This document shows positions 25,730-33,611 of a stretch of 64,000 nucleotides of DNA, piece by piece. How positions within the stretch are numbered: position 1 is the stretch's first letter; the number at the start of each line of letters is the position of its first letter. The stretch spans positions 35,308 to 99,307 of the forward strand of contig JBMNOP010000012.1 in the NCBI GenBank assembly GCA_050943135.1, given 5' to 3'. A model generated the notes under the pieces. That model was not told where the DNA came from. It searched no databases and saw nothing but the letters and a program-made list of their open reading frames with translations. The translations under genes and the position numbers were made by a program. Origin of the DNA: RUG695 sp050943135 (lineage in GTDB: Bacteria; Planctomycetota; Planctomycetia; Pirellulales; Thermoguttaceae).

Positions 25730-27661
25730 ATGAAGTCCGCCGGACATTTTTTCTTTTTTGCCGCTATGGCCTCTTCTCTTTTGCTTTCCGTGCTCCTGCC
25801 CGCAGCCGAACGGACCGACGAGCCGATCATCGTCTATGACCTGGAATATGCTCGGAATGTTGATCGCGACAGTCCGAAAGAGATGCGCCGCAGTTGGGAT
25901 GAAACGTTCCTTATCGCCGCACTCCAGGGGCTTGCCAACCGTGACCGACCCCGAATCTATATCTTCTACGTGCGACAACACGGGATTTCCATCGATCGGT
26001 ATTGGTTCGACCTTTTCCGCTCCCCGATGCCCGACGGTTCACCCAGTTGGCTTCAAGATCGAGAGGTTCGGCAGATCGAATCACTTGGTGAACTTCTTGT
26101 CCTGCTTCGGGGTTGCTATCGGGGAGTTGTCGTCTACGACGAACGTGTTCCGGCCACTTCCTGCGTGGCAGCGTCGATTGCCGGAGCCGACAATTTGCTC
26201 CCGCTCCGTTTCGATCCTGACCCCGATTCCCTTTACTCGCGTCTGGTGACCGACCCGACCGGGCCGCGTCTTCCGGTTAAAAAGCGGCTTCTGGCCAAAG
26301 ACGGTTCGCCTCTCTTTATCGGTTCCGGGAAGATTCCCGGAACCGAGATCGAATCGACCGGCAGCGCCAAAGCCGATGCTTATCGCTGGCTGATCGCCCA
26401 TTACATCGAAAAGGGAAAATGTGACTGCGAAAATCTTGCTTACTACACCGATGCTTTCTGGCTCGTTTCGACGAACGAAATACAGGATCACACGCTGACC
26501 AACTACGACTATTTCATTGCCCGTCGGGCCCCCTTTGTCGATCTCTCTCCTTGGGACGACGAAGTGCCGAACGACGACCCCGGACAACCGATGGGAACCG
26601 ACGCTCGTACTCTGGTCGAGTTCCTCGGGGCGGTCTCAAGGCAGAACCGCGACAAGAAGATGATCCATGTCGGCGGGTTTATCCTATGGAACACCAAGTA
26701 CACCGATTATGGTAAAACGGGAGGGAAACACGACCCGGTGAGTACCGAGTGGAAGCAGGTCGAAATCCTTTCGAATTTCAACGCTTGGCTCGATGCCGAC
26801 GCTCTCGGTCTGGGGGCCATGGCCAACGCCTCCTTTTTTGCTCACTTTCCGTTACAAAAGAAATATCCGTTTGCCAAACCGACCCTTGCCGACCTGAAAA
26901 AACGGGGGCTCTTCGACTCGAACCGTCGTCCGGTGAATAAAGCGTATATCACCCTTTATGTCGGCGATTATGATAGCGCCGCCTGGGTCTATCAGATAAT
27001 GCCAACGATCTGGTCCGATCCGAATCGCGGGTCGATTCCGATCACCTGGGCGTTTAATCCTTCCCTGGCCGATCGATTTGCTCCGGGAATGGACTATCTG
27101 CGAAGAACCGCCACGCCAAACGATCTGTTTGTTGCCGGTGATTCCGGTGCGGGATATGTCAATGTGATGTCTCTGGTTCCGCCCCGCCCTTATTCGGGCC
27201 TTTCCTCGGCACTCGAAATTTGGGGCGAACACTGCCGTGAATACTATGGACAGTGGGATCTTTCGGTAACCGGTTTTCTCATCGATGGACTGGCCCCCGA
27301 GATGAACGAAGAAGCTCGTCGGGTTTACGCCCGGTTTTCCCCCGACGGGATCGTTCAGCACCGTTACGGACAAACCGGACTGACCGACGGGATGCCGTGG
27401 CTCGGGATGAAATATGACCTGCCGAACACGCCCGACGCTGTCGACGCCGCCAAGATTATTCTCAATGACGTTCAACTTTCCGACACCCCTCAGTTTCTTG
27501 TTTATCGAACGATCCTCTGGTCACCGACCCAAATCAAGAAGCTCTGCGAGAACCTGAAAGCCGACCCGGAAAAGGGAGCTCGGATCGAAGTCGTCGATAT
27601 GTACTCCTTCTTCCATCTCTTAAAATCCGAACAAACGGCACAACCCGAAAATATCCACTAA
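25730..27661 (+). CDS. Exported GxGYxYP-type protein, putative glycoside-active enzyme
   Basis: A 643-residue protein with signal peptide (FFFFAAMASSLLLSVLLPAA). The N-terminal domain contains DETFLIAALQGLANRDRPRIY, typical of the N-terminal part of GxGYxYP proteins. The DAFWLVSTNEIQDHTLTNYD and GDSGAGYVNVMSL regions belong to the C-terminal domain. The signature itself is imperfect here: GAGY is present, but the following YP is not. Members are putative glycoside hydrolases found in polysaccharide-degrading bacteria, with no confirmed chemistry. The frame is open to 25571 across the tRNA, but the ATG at 25730 creates the signal peptide. The protein is probably secreted or in the periplasm-like space. 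Confidence 0.6.
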   Translation: MKSAGHFFFFAAMASSLLLSVLLPAAERTDEPIIVYDLEYARNVDRDSPKEMRRSWDETFLIAALQGLANRDRPRIYIFYVRQHGISIDRYWFDLFRSPMPDGSPSWLQDREVRQIESLGELLVLLRGCYRGVVVYDERVPATSCVAASIAGADNLLPLRFDPDPDSLYSRLVTDPTGPRLPVKKRLLAKDGSPLFIGSGKIPGTEIESTGSAKADAYRWLIAHYIEKGKCDCENLAYYTDAFWLVSTNEIQDHTLTNYDYFIARRAPFVDLSPWDDEVPNDDPGQPMGTDARTLVEFLGAVSRQNRDKKMIHVGGFILWNTKYTDYGKTGGKHDPVSTEWKQVEILSNFNAWLDADALGLGAMANASFFAHFPLQKKYPFAKPTLADLKKRGLFDSNRRPVNKAYITLYVGDYDSAAWVYQIMPTIWSDPNRGSIPITWAFNPSLADRFAPGMDYLRRTATPNDLFVAGDSGAGYVNVMSLVPPRPYSGLSSALEIWGEHCREYYGQWDLSVTGFLIDGLAPEMNEEARRVYARFSPDGIVQHRYGQTGLTDGMPWLGMKYDLPNTPDAVDAAKIILNDVQLSDTPQFLVYRTILWSPTQIKKLCENLKADPEKGARIEVVDMYSFFHLLKSEQTAQPENIH

Positions 27662-27731
27662 TCATTCGGTGGGGCAATGCCGATAGATAAGGAATAAGGA
27701 ACGTTCTTTTTACGGCAAAAAGGAGCAGGTT

Positions 27732-28061
27732 ATGGAAAGACGCGAGTTTTTACGGAAAGGTTTCCAGTTTCTTGCGCTGACGCTCTGCGTTGCGGAGACG
27801 GGCGTGGTTTCTGCCGCCGAGCCGATCAACTACGAGCGGCTGACGTCAACGCTTTATCCGAAAACAGAGGGGGAACGGAAATATCTCAAAGAGGTTGCCG
27901 CTCTGGCAAAAGCACGAAAGCTTCCCGAAAAGATCATCCATGCCGCCTGGCGGAGCGCCGAGAAAAAACAAAGGAACAAACGCGTTCGTCTCTTTGCCGA
28001 AACGCTGACGATCCTTTGCAAACGGAACGGCATCACGCTCCGTCTGAAACTGAAAGTCTGA
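27732..28061 (+). CDS. Small Tat-type exported protein of unknown function
   Basis: A 109-residue product beginning MERREFLRKGFQFLALTLC, a twin-arginine-like motif followed by a hydrophobic core, then a cleavable VVSAAE. The mature part is short, basic and helical (RKLPEKIIHAAWRSAEKKQ, TILCKRNGITLRLKL), with no known domain. It sits 70 bases after the GxGYxYP gene on the same strand and may share its transcript. Function unknown. Confidence 0.55.
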   Translation: MERREFLRKGFQFLALTLCVAETGVVSAAEPINYERLTSTLYPKTEGERKYLKEVAALAKARKLPEKIIHAAWRSAEKKQRNKRVRLFAETLTILCKRNGITLRLKLKV

Positions 28062-28176
28062 CGTTTTTTCTTGTTTAATCTTCTGTAAAGGGAGTTTCTC
28101 GCCTGATGCAAAAATGGCCTCCGGTTCGGAGAGCCACGGGGTTCGGTCGATGAATCCGATCAAATCGGCCGCCCGA

Positions 28177-28764
28177 TCAAAGGATTCCTTTGGTACTCGG
28201 AATCCCTGTCTGGCGCGGGTCGCTTTCAATCGCCGCACGGATGGCACGGGCCGTCGATTTGAAGATCGCCTCGGCAACGTGGTGGCCGTTCGTCCCATAG
28301 GGAACGTTGATATGAAGCGATGCGGCGGCGGCATTTACGAACCCTTGCCAGAACTCGCGGACCAATTCCAGATCGAAATTCCCGACCCGAGAGGTCGGGA
28401 AATCCACGTTGAAAACAAAGCTCGGTCTCCCGCTGAAATCGATCGCGCTTTGGCAGAGCGTCTCGTCCATCGGAAGGAGAAAGAAGCCGTAACGGCGAAT
28501 TCCCTTTTTGTCCCCCAGGGCCCGGGCAAAAGCCTGACCAAGCACGATTCCGGCATCTTCGACCGAATGGTGCCCGTCGACTTCCAGGTCGCCATCAAGA
28601 TCGAGAACCAGATCAATCATTGCGTGGGCCGCGAAAAGGGTCATCATGTGGTCGAAAAAACCGAGCCCGGTTTGGACCTGAGAGGTTCCGGCCCCGTCGA
28701 GGTCGAGGGAGAGGTCGATCTTCGTCTCTTTGGTGTTGCGTGTGACAGATGCTTGGCGTGCCAT
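28177..28764 (-). CDS. hisB: Imidazoleglycerol-phosphate dehydratase
   Basis: Catalyses the sixth step of histidine synthesis, turning imidazole-glycerol phosphate into imidazole-acetol phosphate, using two Mn ions. The 195-residue single-domain form contains the metal-binding motifs GFFDHMMTLFAAHA and VDGHHSVEDAGIVLG, and the C-terminal YGTNGHHVAEAIFK with paired His and Glu. ALGDKKGIRRYG is the family core. It lies 26 bases after hisC on the same strand, so the two are in an operon. The E. coli phosphatase domain is absent, as usual outside gammaproteobacteria. Confidence 0.95.
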   Translation of the reverse strand: MARQASVTRNTKETKIDLSLDLDGAGTSQVQTGLGFFDHMMTLFAAHAMIDLVLDLDGDLEVDGHHSVEDAGIVLGQAFARALGDKKGIRRYGFFLLPMDETLCQSAIDFSGRPSFVFNVDFPTSRVGNFDLELVREFWQGFVNAAAASLHINVPYGTNGHHVAEAIFKSTARAIRAAIESDPRQTGIPSTKGIL

Positions 28765-28790
28765 AAACTGCTCCTACCCCTCCAAAAGGG

Positions 28791-29906
28791 TTAAGATAAA
28801 AACTTCTCAATCAGATCGAGACATTCCTCGGTTTGCGCGTCGGTCCCGACGGTGATCCGCAGGCCGTCGTCTCGCCCGGCGATCTTCTCCCAGCCGGGAT
28901 AGACCATGTAGCGGACCAAGTAGCCGTGGGCTTTCAGATATTCGTAAATCGCCTTGTGCGAGACAGACTGATCGGGATGAACGTTCCAGGTGAAATTGGC
29001 GTGGGAATCGGGCACCGTGAAGCCGAGTTTACGCATCCTGACAATTAGCGTCTCGCGCGTCGCGAGGATTTTTTGGCGATTTTCGACCCGCCACGGCTGA
29101 TCGGCGATGGCCGCGGCGGCTGCGGCAATCGAGAGGGAGTCGCAGTTATACGAATCTTTGACTTTGATCAGTTCGAGAATCGTTTCGGGACGGGCGATCA
29201 GGAATCCGAACCGCAACCCTGCCAGGGAATATGCCTTACTCAGCGTCCGGCTGACCATAATCTTGGGAGATGTCCGAACCAGGTCAATACAATTTTCTTG
29301 GGCAAAATCGACGTATGCCTCGTCGATCAAAAGAGGGCAGGGGAGCGATTCGGCAAACGTCAGAATCCGCTCTTTAGGGATGATCGTCCCTGATGGGGAG
29401 TTCGGCACCGGGAGATAGACCAGTCCGAGCTTGGTGTTGGGGATTTGTCGCAAATGATGTGTCGAACCGATGGAAGGTGCTGCCCCGAAATAGTCGGGAA
29501 GGGACCAGTCGGCACCGAAGAGCACTTCTTCGCTTGCCGCCCCCTGAATCTGTGCCAAGGAGCGGTAAAGGATATAACTCGGGTAGGCGAGACGAAGAAG
29601 CCCTCCCTCCGGAACGAAAGCCCGCGTGAGAATCGTCAGGATGTCGTCGCTACCGTTTCCGCAGAGGATCCAGTCGGACGGAACGCCGAGAACCTTCGAG
29701 GCCGCCCGGCGAAACTCTTCCCCGGTGGCGTTTGGATATCGCGAAAGCCCTTCGTCCGCGACCCTGCGAATGGCTTCATAGACATGTTCGCTGGCCCGGT
29801 ACGGGTTTTCGTTCGTGTTCATTTTGACGGCTTCCCCTTTTTGTGGCTGTTCACCGGGGGTGTAGCCGGGCATTTCGAGGATATTCCGGCGGATATAACC
29901 GCTCAT
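28791..29906 (-). CDS. hisC: Histidinol-phosphate aminotransferase
   Basis: PLP-dependent enzyme that converts imidazole-acetol phosphate to histidinol phosphate with glutamate. The 371-residue fold-type I protein shows TNENPYRASEHVYEAIRR (N-terminal substrate block), LCGNGSDDILTIL (PLP phosphate region), DEAYVDFA (Asp that binds the pyridine nitrogen) and VSRTLSKAYSLAGLRFG with the Schiff-base lysine. The start ATG at 29906 gives SGYIRRNILEMPGYTPGE, the family N-terminus. The frame runs 12 codons further upstream without homology. It is followed by hisB and preceded, two bases away, by the LarA-like gene, so all three form one operon. Confidence 0.95.
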   Translation of the reverse strand: MSGYIRRNILEMPGYTPGEQPQKGEAVKMNTNENPYRASEHVYEAIRRVADEGLSRYPNATGEEFRRAASKVLGVPSDWILCGNGSDDILTILTRAFVPEGGLLRLAYPSYILYRSLAQIQGAASEEVLFGADWSLPDYFGAAPSIGSTHHLRQIPNTKLGLVYLPVPNSPSGTIIPKERILTFAESLPCPLLIDEAYVDFAQENCIDLVRTSPKIMVSRTLSKAYSLAGLRFGFLIARPETILELIKVKDSYNCDSLSIAAAAAAIADQPWRVENRQKILATRETLIVRMRKLGFTVPDSHANFTWNVHPDQSVSHKAIYEYLKAHGYLVRYMVYPGWEKIAGRDDGLRITVGTDAQTEECLDLIEKFLS

Positions 29907-29908
29907 GA

Positions 29909-31195
29909 TTACCGATTTTCCAATTTTTCCGCGGTCGACCAAAGCCCGGCGCTTGGCGTCGAGATAAAGTAGACCTCTTCGCCGTCGGGCAATGTGTTAA
30001 ACCCGTTTTTCATTTTGGCCGGGTCGTACCGTATCAGTGTCTCTTGCAGGTCGGCGTATCCGAACCCAACCGATTCCATCTCTTCTTTTCGTAGATGACC
30101 GGGGGCATAGGTGATCTTAAAGCGTCCTTCCGAAGACCCGTGAATCAAGTGGGCAGTCCCGTGAGTCAGGTCTTGCAGAATCGGCTCGGTTTTCCAGAGA
30201 CGAAGGATCCGTTCGGTTCCGGAATATCCGTATTTGCGAATCAGCCGATCGACGTCGTCTTGCTCGCCGAAGCGGCGGAGCCCCGGGGCAATGATCAACA
30301 GCTCGCCGCCGTCGGCCATTGCCATACGGGTACGGTAAATTGCCTTGTTTGCCACCCAGGTGCTGTGGAATTCATCCCCCTGCATGACTGCGACCACCTT
30401 TTTCAGCGGGGGAACGATTGTGATATTCTGCCGACGCGAGGCTTCAGCCCCCATCAGATAGGTGTCCTGGTCGTCTCCGGCATAAAAACCGGTGTGTTCC
30501 AGAACTCCGTCGGCGTTGTAGGCCATCACGACTTCGATGTAGAGGTCGGGCAGATCGCCGAGAAAGTCGTTCTCGGCCTTGTCGTAGCAGCTGCGCAGTG
30601 GCGTGATCAGTTGACCGAGGTTGTTCTCGATCCCGCAACAGGCCGCCATCATATGGGAGGCACAGATCGTCTCTTTTCCCCCCAGCCCGATGAAGTAGTT
30701 CTTGTTGTGATTAGCGAACCCGAGGACCTCGTGCGGGACGATGTGCCCGACGTTGATCACCAGGTCCCACCCCCCATCGAGGAGGTCGGTGTTGAGCGAG
30801 ACCGGAATCGGCCAGTCGGCTTTTCCCTTCGAAACCTCTCTAACATGGTCGGCGCTGACTTCACCGATCACACGCGAGCCGTTGCGCCAGTCATGCGGTA
30901 GGATTCTCTCCTCCGGAATCGAACCGAACATCCATTGGTTCTGTTGCGGAGTGTGGGGCACATGTTGCCCGAGCGTGGGAATCAGGTAAACTTCGGCCCC
31001 CATCTTTTCGAAGAAGTGATAGAGCGACTCGGTGATCCAACCGGCTCCGCTGTGCGCACGCGTGATGTCCGGGGGGAGGAGGAGAACCCGTCGGGGACGG
31101 GGAGCCAAGCGGCGAATCGCCTCTTGCGCGGCGCGCTCGGTCAGTTTGAGAACTTTTTCTTTGGAAAGGGAACCTTCTTCGTAAAACCAGGGCAT
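29909..31195 (-). CDS. LarA-family nickel-pincer racemase-like protein
   Basis: Member of the lactate racemase (DUF2088) family, whose characterised enzymes use a nickel pincer cofactor to racemise or epimerise 2-hydroxy acids. Visible blocks in the 428-residue protein: LLLPPDITRAHSGAG (start), TLGQHVPHT with the first catalytic-type histidine, and GHIVPHEVLGFANHNKNYF with the second histidine and a lysine at the cofactor-attachment position. GLGGKE, EFHSTWVANKAIYRTR and YGYSGTERILR follow. The substrate is unknown and could be lactate or another hydroxy acid. The stop lies two bases before the hisC start codon, an unusual partner for histidine genes. A small conserved-looking gene precedes it. 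Confidence 0.8.
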   Translation of the reverse strand: MPWFYEEGSLSKEKVLKLTERAAQEAIRRLAPRPRRVLLLPPDITRAHSGAGWITESLYHFFEKMGAEVYLIPTLGQHVPHTPQQNQWMFGSIPEERILPHDWRNGSRVIGEVSADHVREVSKGKADWPIPVSLNTDLLDGGWDLVINVGHIVPHEVLGFANHNKNYFIGLGGKETICASHMMAACCGIENNLGQLITPLRSCYDKAENDFLGDLPDLYIEVVMAYNADGVLEHTGFYAGDDQDTYLMGAEASRRQNITIVPPLKKVVAVMQGDEFHSTWVANKAIYRTRMAMADGGELLIIAPGLRRFGEQDDVDRLIRKYGYSGTERILRLWKTEPILQDLTHGTAHLIHGSSEGRFKITYAPGHLRKEEMESVGFGYADLQETLIRYDPAKMKNGFNTLPDGEEVYFISTPSAGLWSTAEKLENR

Positions 31196-31237
31196 CGTCT
31201 TGTCTTTGCAACAGGGAGTTGATGAATAACCGCAGAC

Positions 31238-31525
31238 TTATTCCGCATGTCGGTCGGAATTGGGACGGACACCGATTTTATCGGTGATTTCTACAATCAT
31301 ATCGCGAAGTTCGGCCGGAGAAACCTCACCAAGGGTTTTCCCTTGGCGACCGAGCTGTTCGTTAACTTTAATGGCAGTCTCTTGCATGACGGAATGGGTC
31401 TCATGACTTCCGCCGACGAGGACGAAGTTTTTCCCGCGGGTCAGTCGGGTTTCGCCGTCGGTATCGTCGAGCCCAACACCCAGCAGAGCCCTCTCTTTCC
31501 AAGATGTCGGTTTGTTCGGTCTCAT
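31238..31525 (-). CDS. Small conserved-looking protein of unknown function
   Basis: A 95-residue soluble product with a Gly-rich middle (LTRGKNFVLVGGSHETHS) and a helical second half (MQETAIKVNEQLGRQG, SPAELRDMIVEI). The LxRGKNFxLVGGS pattern recalls a small protein seen in other planctomycetes, an impression I cannot verify here. The ORF opens upstream to 31567, but the ATG at 31525 follows a GGAGG site by about 12 bases. It is the first gene before the LarA-like/hisC/hisB run, 42 bases upstream. Function unknown. Confidence 0.55.
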   Translation of the reverse strand: MRPNKPTSWKERALLGVGLDDTDGETRLTRGKNFVLVGGSHETHSVMQETAIKVNEQLGRQGKTLGEVSPAELRDMIVEITDKIGVRPNSDRHAE

Positions 31526-31764
31526 TGGTCTTTTCGCTCCTCCTTCCCTTCCTGCATTATAGCACACCTATAGCGAAAAGCAATGAAGCCCGGCCGGGGA
31601 GTTAAAATGTTCCGATTATAACGATTGCTGCTAAAGTAACGGTTTTACCGGGTCGATAAAAGAGACGAGATACCCTCTTGAGAGAGGGAAATCTATGGTT
31701 TTCCCGGTAGCGCGACCCAGGAGATGCGATGTTTGGAAAAGATGGGTAAAGGACGAAGCAGAGA

Positions 31765-32625
31765 ATGTCAAACGAATGGACAGCTGAAAAACCGACTCTT
31801 GCCGATCGGCTGACCTCCGGTGTTGGGGCCATCGGCAGAAGCCTTAGTAACCGCGTTATTTTTGCCGGTCAGTTAGCGGCTTTCTCGCTTTCGACGATTT
31901 ACTGGCTTTTTGCGCGTCCTGCCAAGAGGGGTACGCTCATCGCGGCGTGCTTCCGTATCGGTGTTCAAAGCCTTCCGGTCATTATGCTGACCGGAACGTT
32001 CATTGGCATGGTTTTGGCGGTGCAGACACATCCCCACTTTAAGGCTGTAGGGCTTGAATCGCGGCTCGGCGCGGCAATCAACCTTTCGCTGGTCAAAGAG
32101 CTCGGTCCGGTTCTAGCGGCAACGATGCTTGCGGGCCGGGTCGGAAGTGCGATTGCGGCGGAACTTGGTACCATGCGGGTCACCGAGCAGATTGATGCTC
32201 TGGCGAGCATGGGGCCGAACCCGATCCATTACCTGGTCGTCCCGCGCTTCATTGCTTGCCTCTTCATGATTCCGGGGCTGACGATTATGGCCGATGCAAT
32301 GGGGGTTTTGGGGGGCGCACTCTTCAGTGTCAAGCTTCTGGGGGTCGACTGGGGCTACTACTGGGAATATTCCCGCCAGGCGGTGAGCCAGTACGACGTC
32401 TTTGCCGGGATGTTCAAGAGCGTTTTCTTCGGCGGGGCAATTGCCTTAATCAGTTGTTATCAGGGATTTCATTGTGACGCCGGCGCCGAAGGGGTTGGAA
32501 AAGCGTCGACCCGATCGTTTGTGATTTCATTCGTGATGATCCTGATCTTGGACCTGCTGCTGGGTATATGCCTCGAGAAGATTCATATCGCCTGGTTCGG
32601 CGGTGGCCCGAAATCAATTGTTTGA
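31765..32625 (+). CDS. mlaE: MlaE-type ABC transporter permease
   Basis: Inner-membrane permease of the lipid (phospholipid) transport system that keeps outer-membrane asymmetry. The 286-residue protein has the family blocks VIMLTGTFIGMVLAVQTH, LVKELGPVLAATMLAGRVGS (cytoplasmic coupling helix with its ELGP motif), MRVTEQIDALASMGPNP, VVPRFIACLFMIPGL and GCYQGFHC-like (SCYQGFHCDAGAEGVG). Five membrane helices are predicted. The gene is first of a three-gene set with mlaF and mlaD, spaced 38 and 27 bases. A hairpin (CCCTCT-TGAG-AGAGGG, 31673-31688) lies in the leader region, of unknown importance. Confidence 0.93.
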   Translation: MSNEWTAEKPTLADRLTSGVGAIGRSLSNRVIFAGQLAAFSLSTIYWLFARPAKRGTLIAACFRIGVQSLPVIMLTGTFIGMVLAVQTHPHFKAVGLESRLGAAINLSLVKELGPVLAATMLAGRVGSAIAAELGTMRVTEQIDALASMGPNPIHYLVVPRFIACLFMIPGLTIMADAMGVLGGALFSVKLLGVDWGYYWEYSRQAVSQYDVFAGMFKSVFFGGAIALISCYQGFHCDAGAEGVGKASTRSFVISFVMILILDLLLGICLEKIHIAWFGGGPKSIV

Positions 32626-32663
32626 GAAGAAACAAGAATTCGAGAATCGTTTCGCGGAGAGGA

Positions 32664-33584
32664 ATGATGGCCGACAAAGAAGATCTGAGGGAAACCTATT
32701 CCGATACCGGAGAAGAACCGGTGTGGGAAGGACAGGTCTACACGACGGCCGACGGGACGCGGCGCGTTCTGCGCCGACGGCCACCCATCCTGGAAACGCG
32801 CGACCTCGGTGTCCGGATCGGCGAACAGCAGATATTGAGGGGAATCAGTCTGAAAGTCCGTAAGGGAGAAACGGTTGCGATCATCGGTGAGAGCGGCTGT
32901 GGAAAAACGGTCTTTCTGAAGACAGTGATTTGCCTGATAGCACATTCCGAAGGGGTAATCCTTTTTAACGGGATCGATCTGGGCCAACTGAACGGGCGCC
33001 AACTGAGCAAGGTACGAAGTCGAATCGGTTTTGTGTTCCAGCAGGCGGCGCTCTTCGACAGTATGACCATCGGAGAGAATATTATGTTTCCGATTCTGCA
33101 ACAAAACCCTCGAACCCCGCAAAATATCTTGGACCGTCGGGTGGCGGATCTTTTGTACGAAGTCGGACTGACTCCGGAAGTCGCACAGCGGATGCCAGTC
33201 GAACTTTCCGGCGGGATGCGTAAGCGGGTCGGGTTTGCCCGTGCGCTGGCCGGAAACCCGGAACTGATGCTCTATGACGAACCGACCACCGGACTCGACC
33301 CGATCATGAGCGACGTGATCAACGAGCTGATGATTCGAGCCCGCAATAATCACAAGGTTACGGGAATTGTCGTGACCCACGATATGACATCGGCCAAGAA
33401 GGTCGCCGACCGGATCGTGATGTTTTATCCGCAAAGTCGACTGGAAGAAGGTGAAGATCAGATTGTCTACGACGGACCGGCCGATGAGATCGACCTTTCG
33501 GAAGACAAACGTGTCTCGCAGTTTGTCCAGGGGCTGGCCGGAGAACGTTTAATGGAAATGACCGAAGCGCGCGCCGCGCGTTGA
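32664..33584 (+). CDS. mlaF: MlaF-type ABC transporter ATP-binding protein
   Basis: ATPase that powers lipid movement through the MlaE permease. The 306-residue product has an N-terminal extension of about 45 residues, then the ABC domain: Walker A IIGESGCGKTVFLKTV, Q-loop VFQQAALFDSMTIGEN, signature LSGGMRKRVGFARAL, Walker B LMLYDEPTTGLDP, and the His switch VVTHDM. It is normal in length. The ATG at 32664 or the adjacent one at 32667 fits the GGAGAGG ribosome site; the longer frame upstream to 32568 overlaps mlaE and has no homology. It is coupled to mlaE and mlaD. Confidence 0.93.
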   Translation: MMADKEDLRETYSDTGEEPVWEGQVYTTADGTRRVLRRRPPILETRDLGVRIGEQQILRGISLKVRKGETVAIIGESGCGKTVFLKTVICLIAHSEGVILFNGIDLGQLNGRQLSKVRSRIGFVFQQAALFDSMTIGENIMFPILQQNPRTPQNILDRRVADLLYEVGLTPEVAQRMPVELSGGMRKRVGFARALAGNPELMLYDEPTTGLDPIMSDVINELMIRARNNHKVTGIVVTHDMTSAKKVADRIVMFYPQSRLEEGEDQIVYDGPADEIDLSEDKRVSQFVQGLAGERLMEMTEARAAR

Positions 33585-33611
33585 GAGAAAACAGAAACCG
33601 GAGCTATCGAG

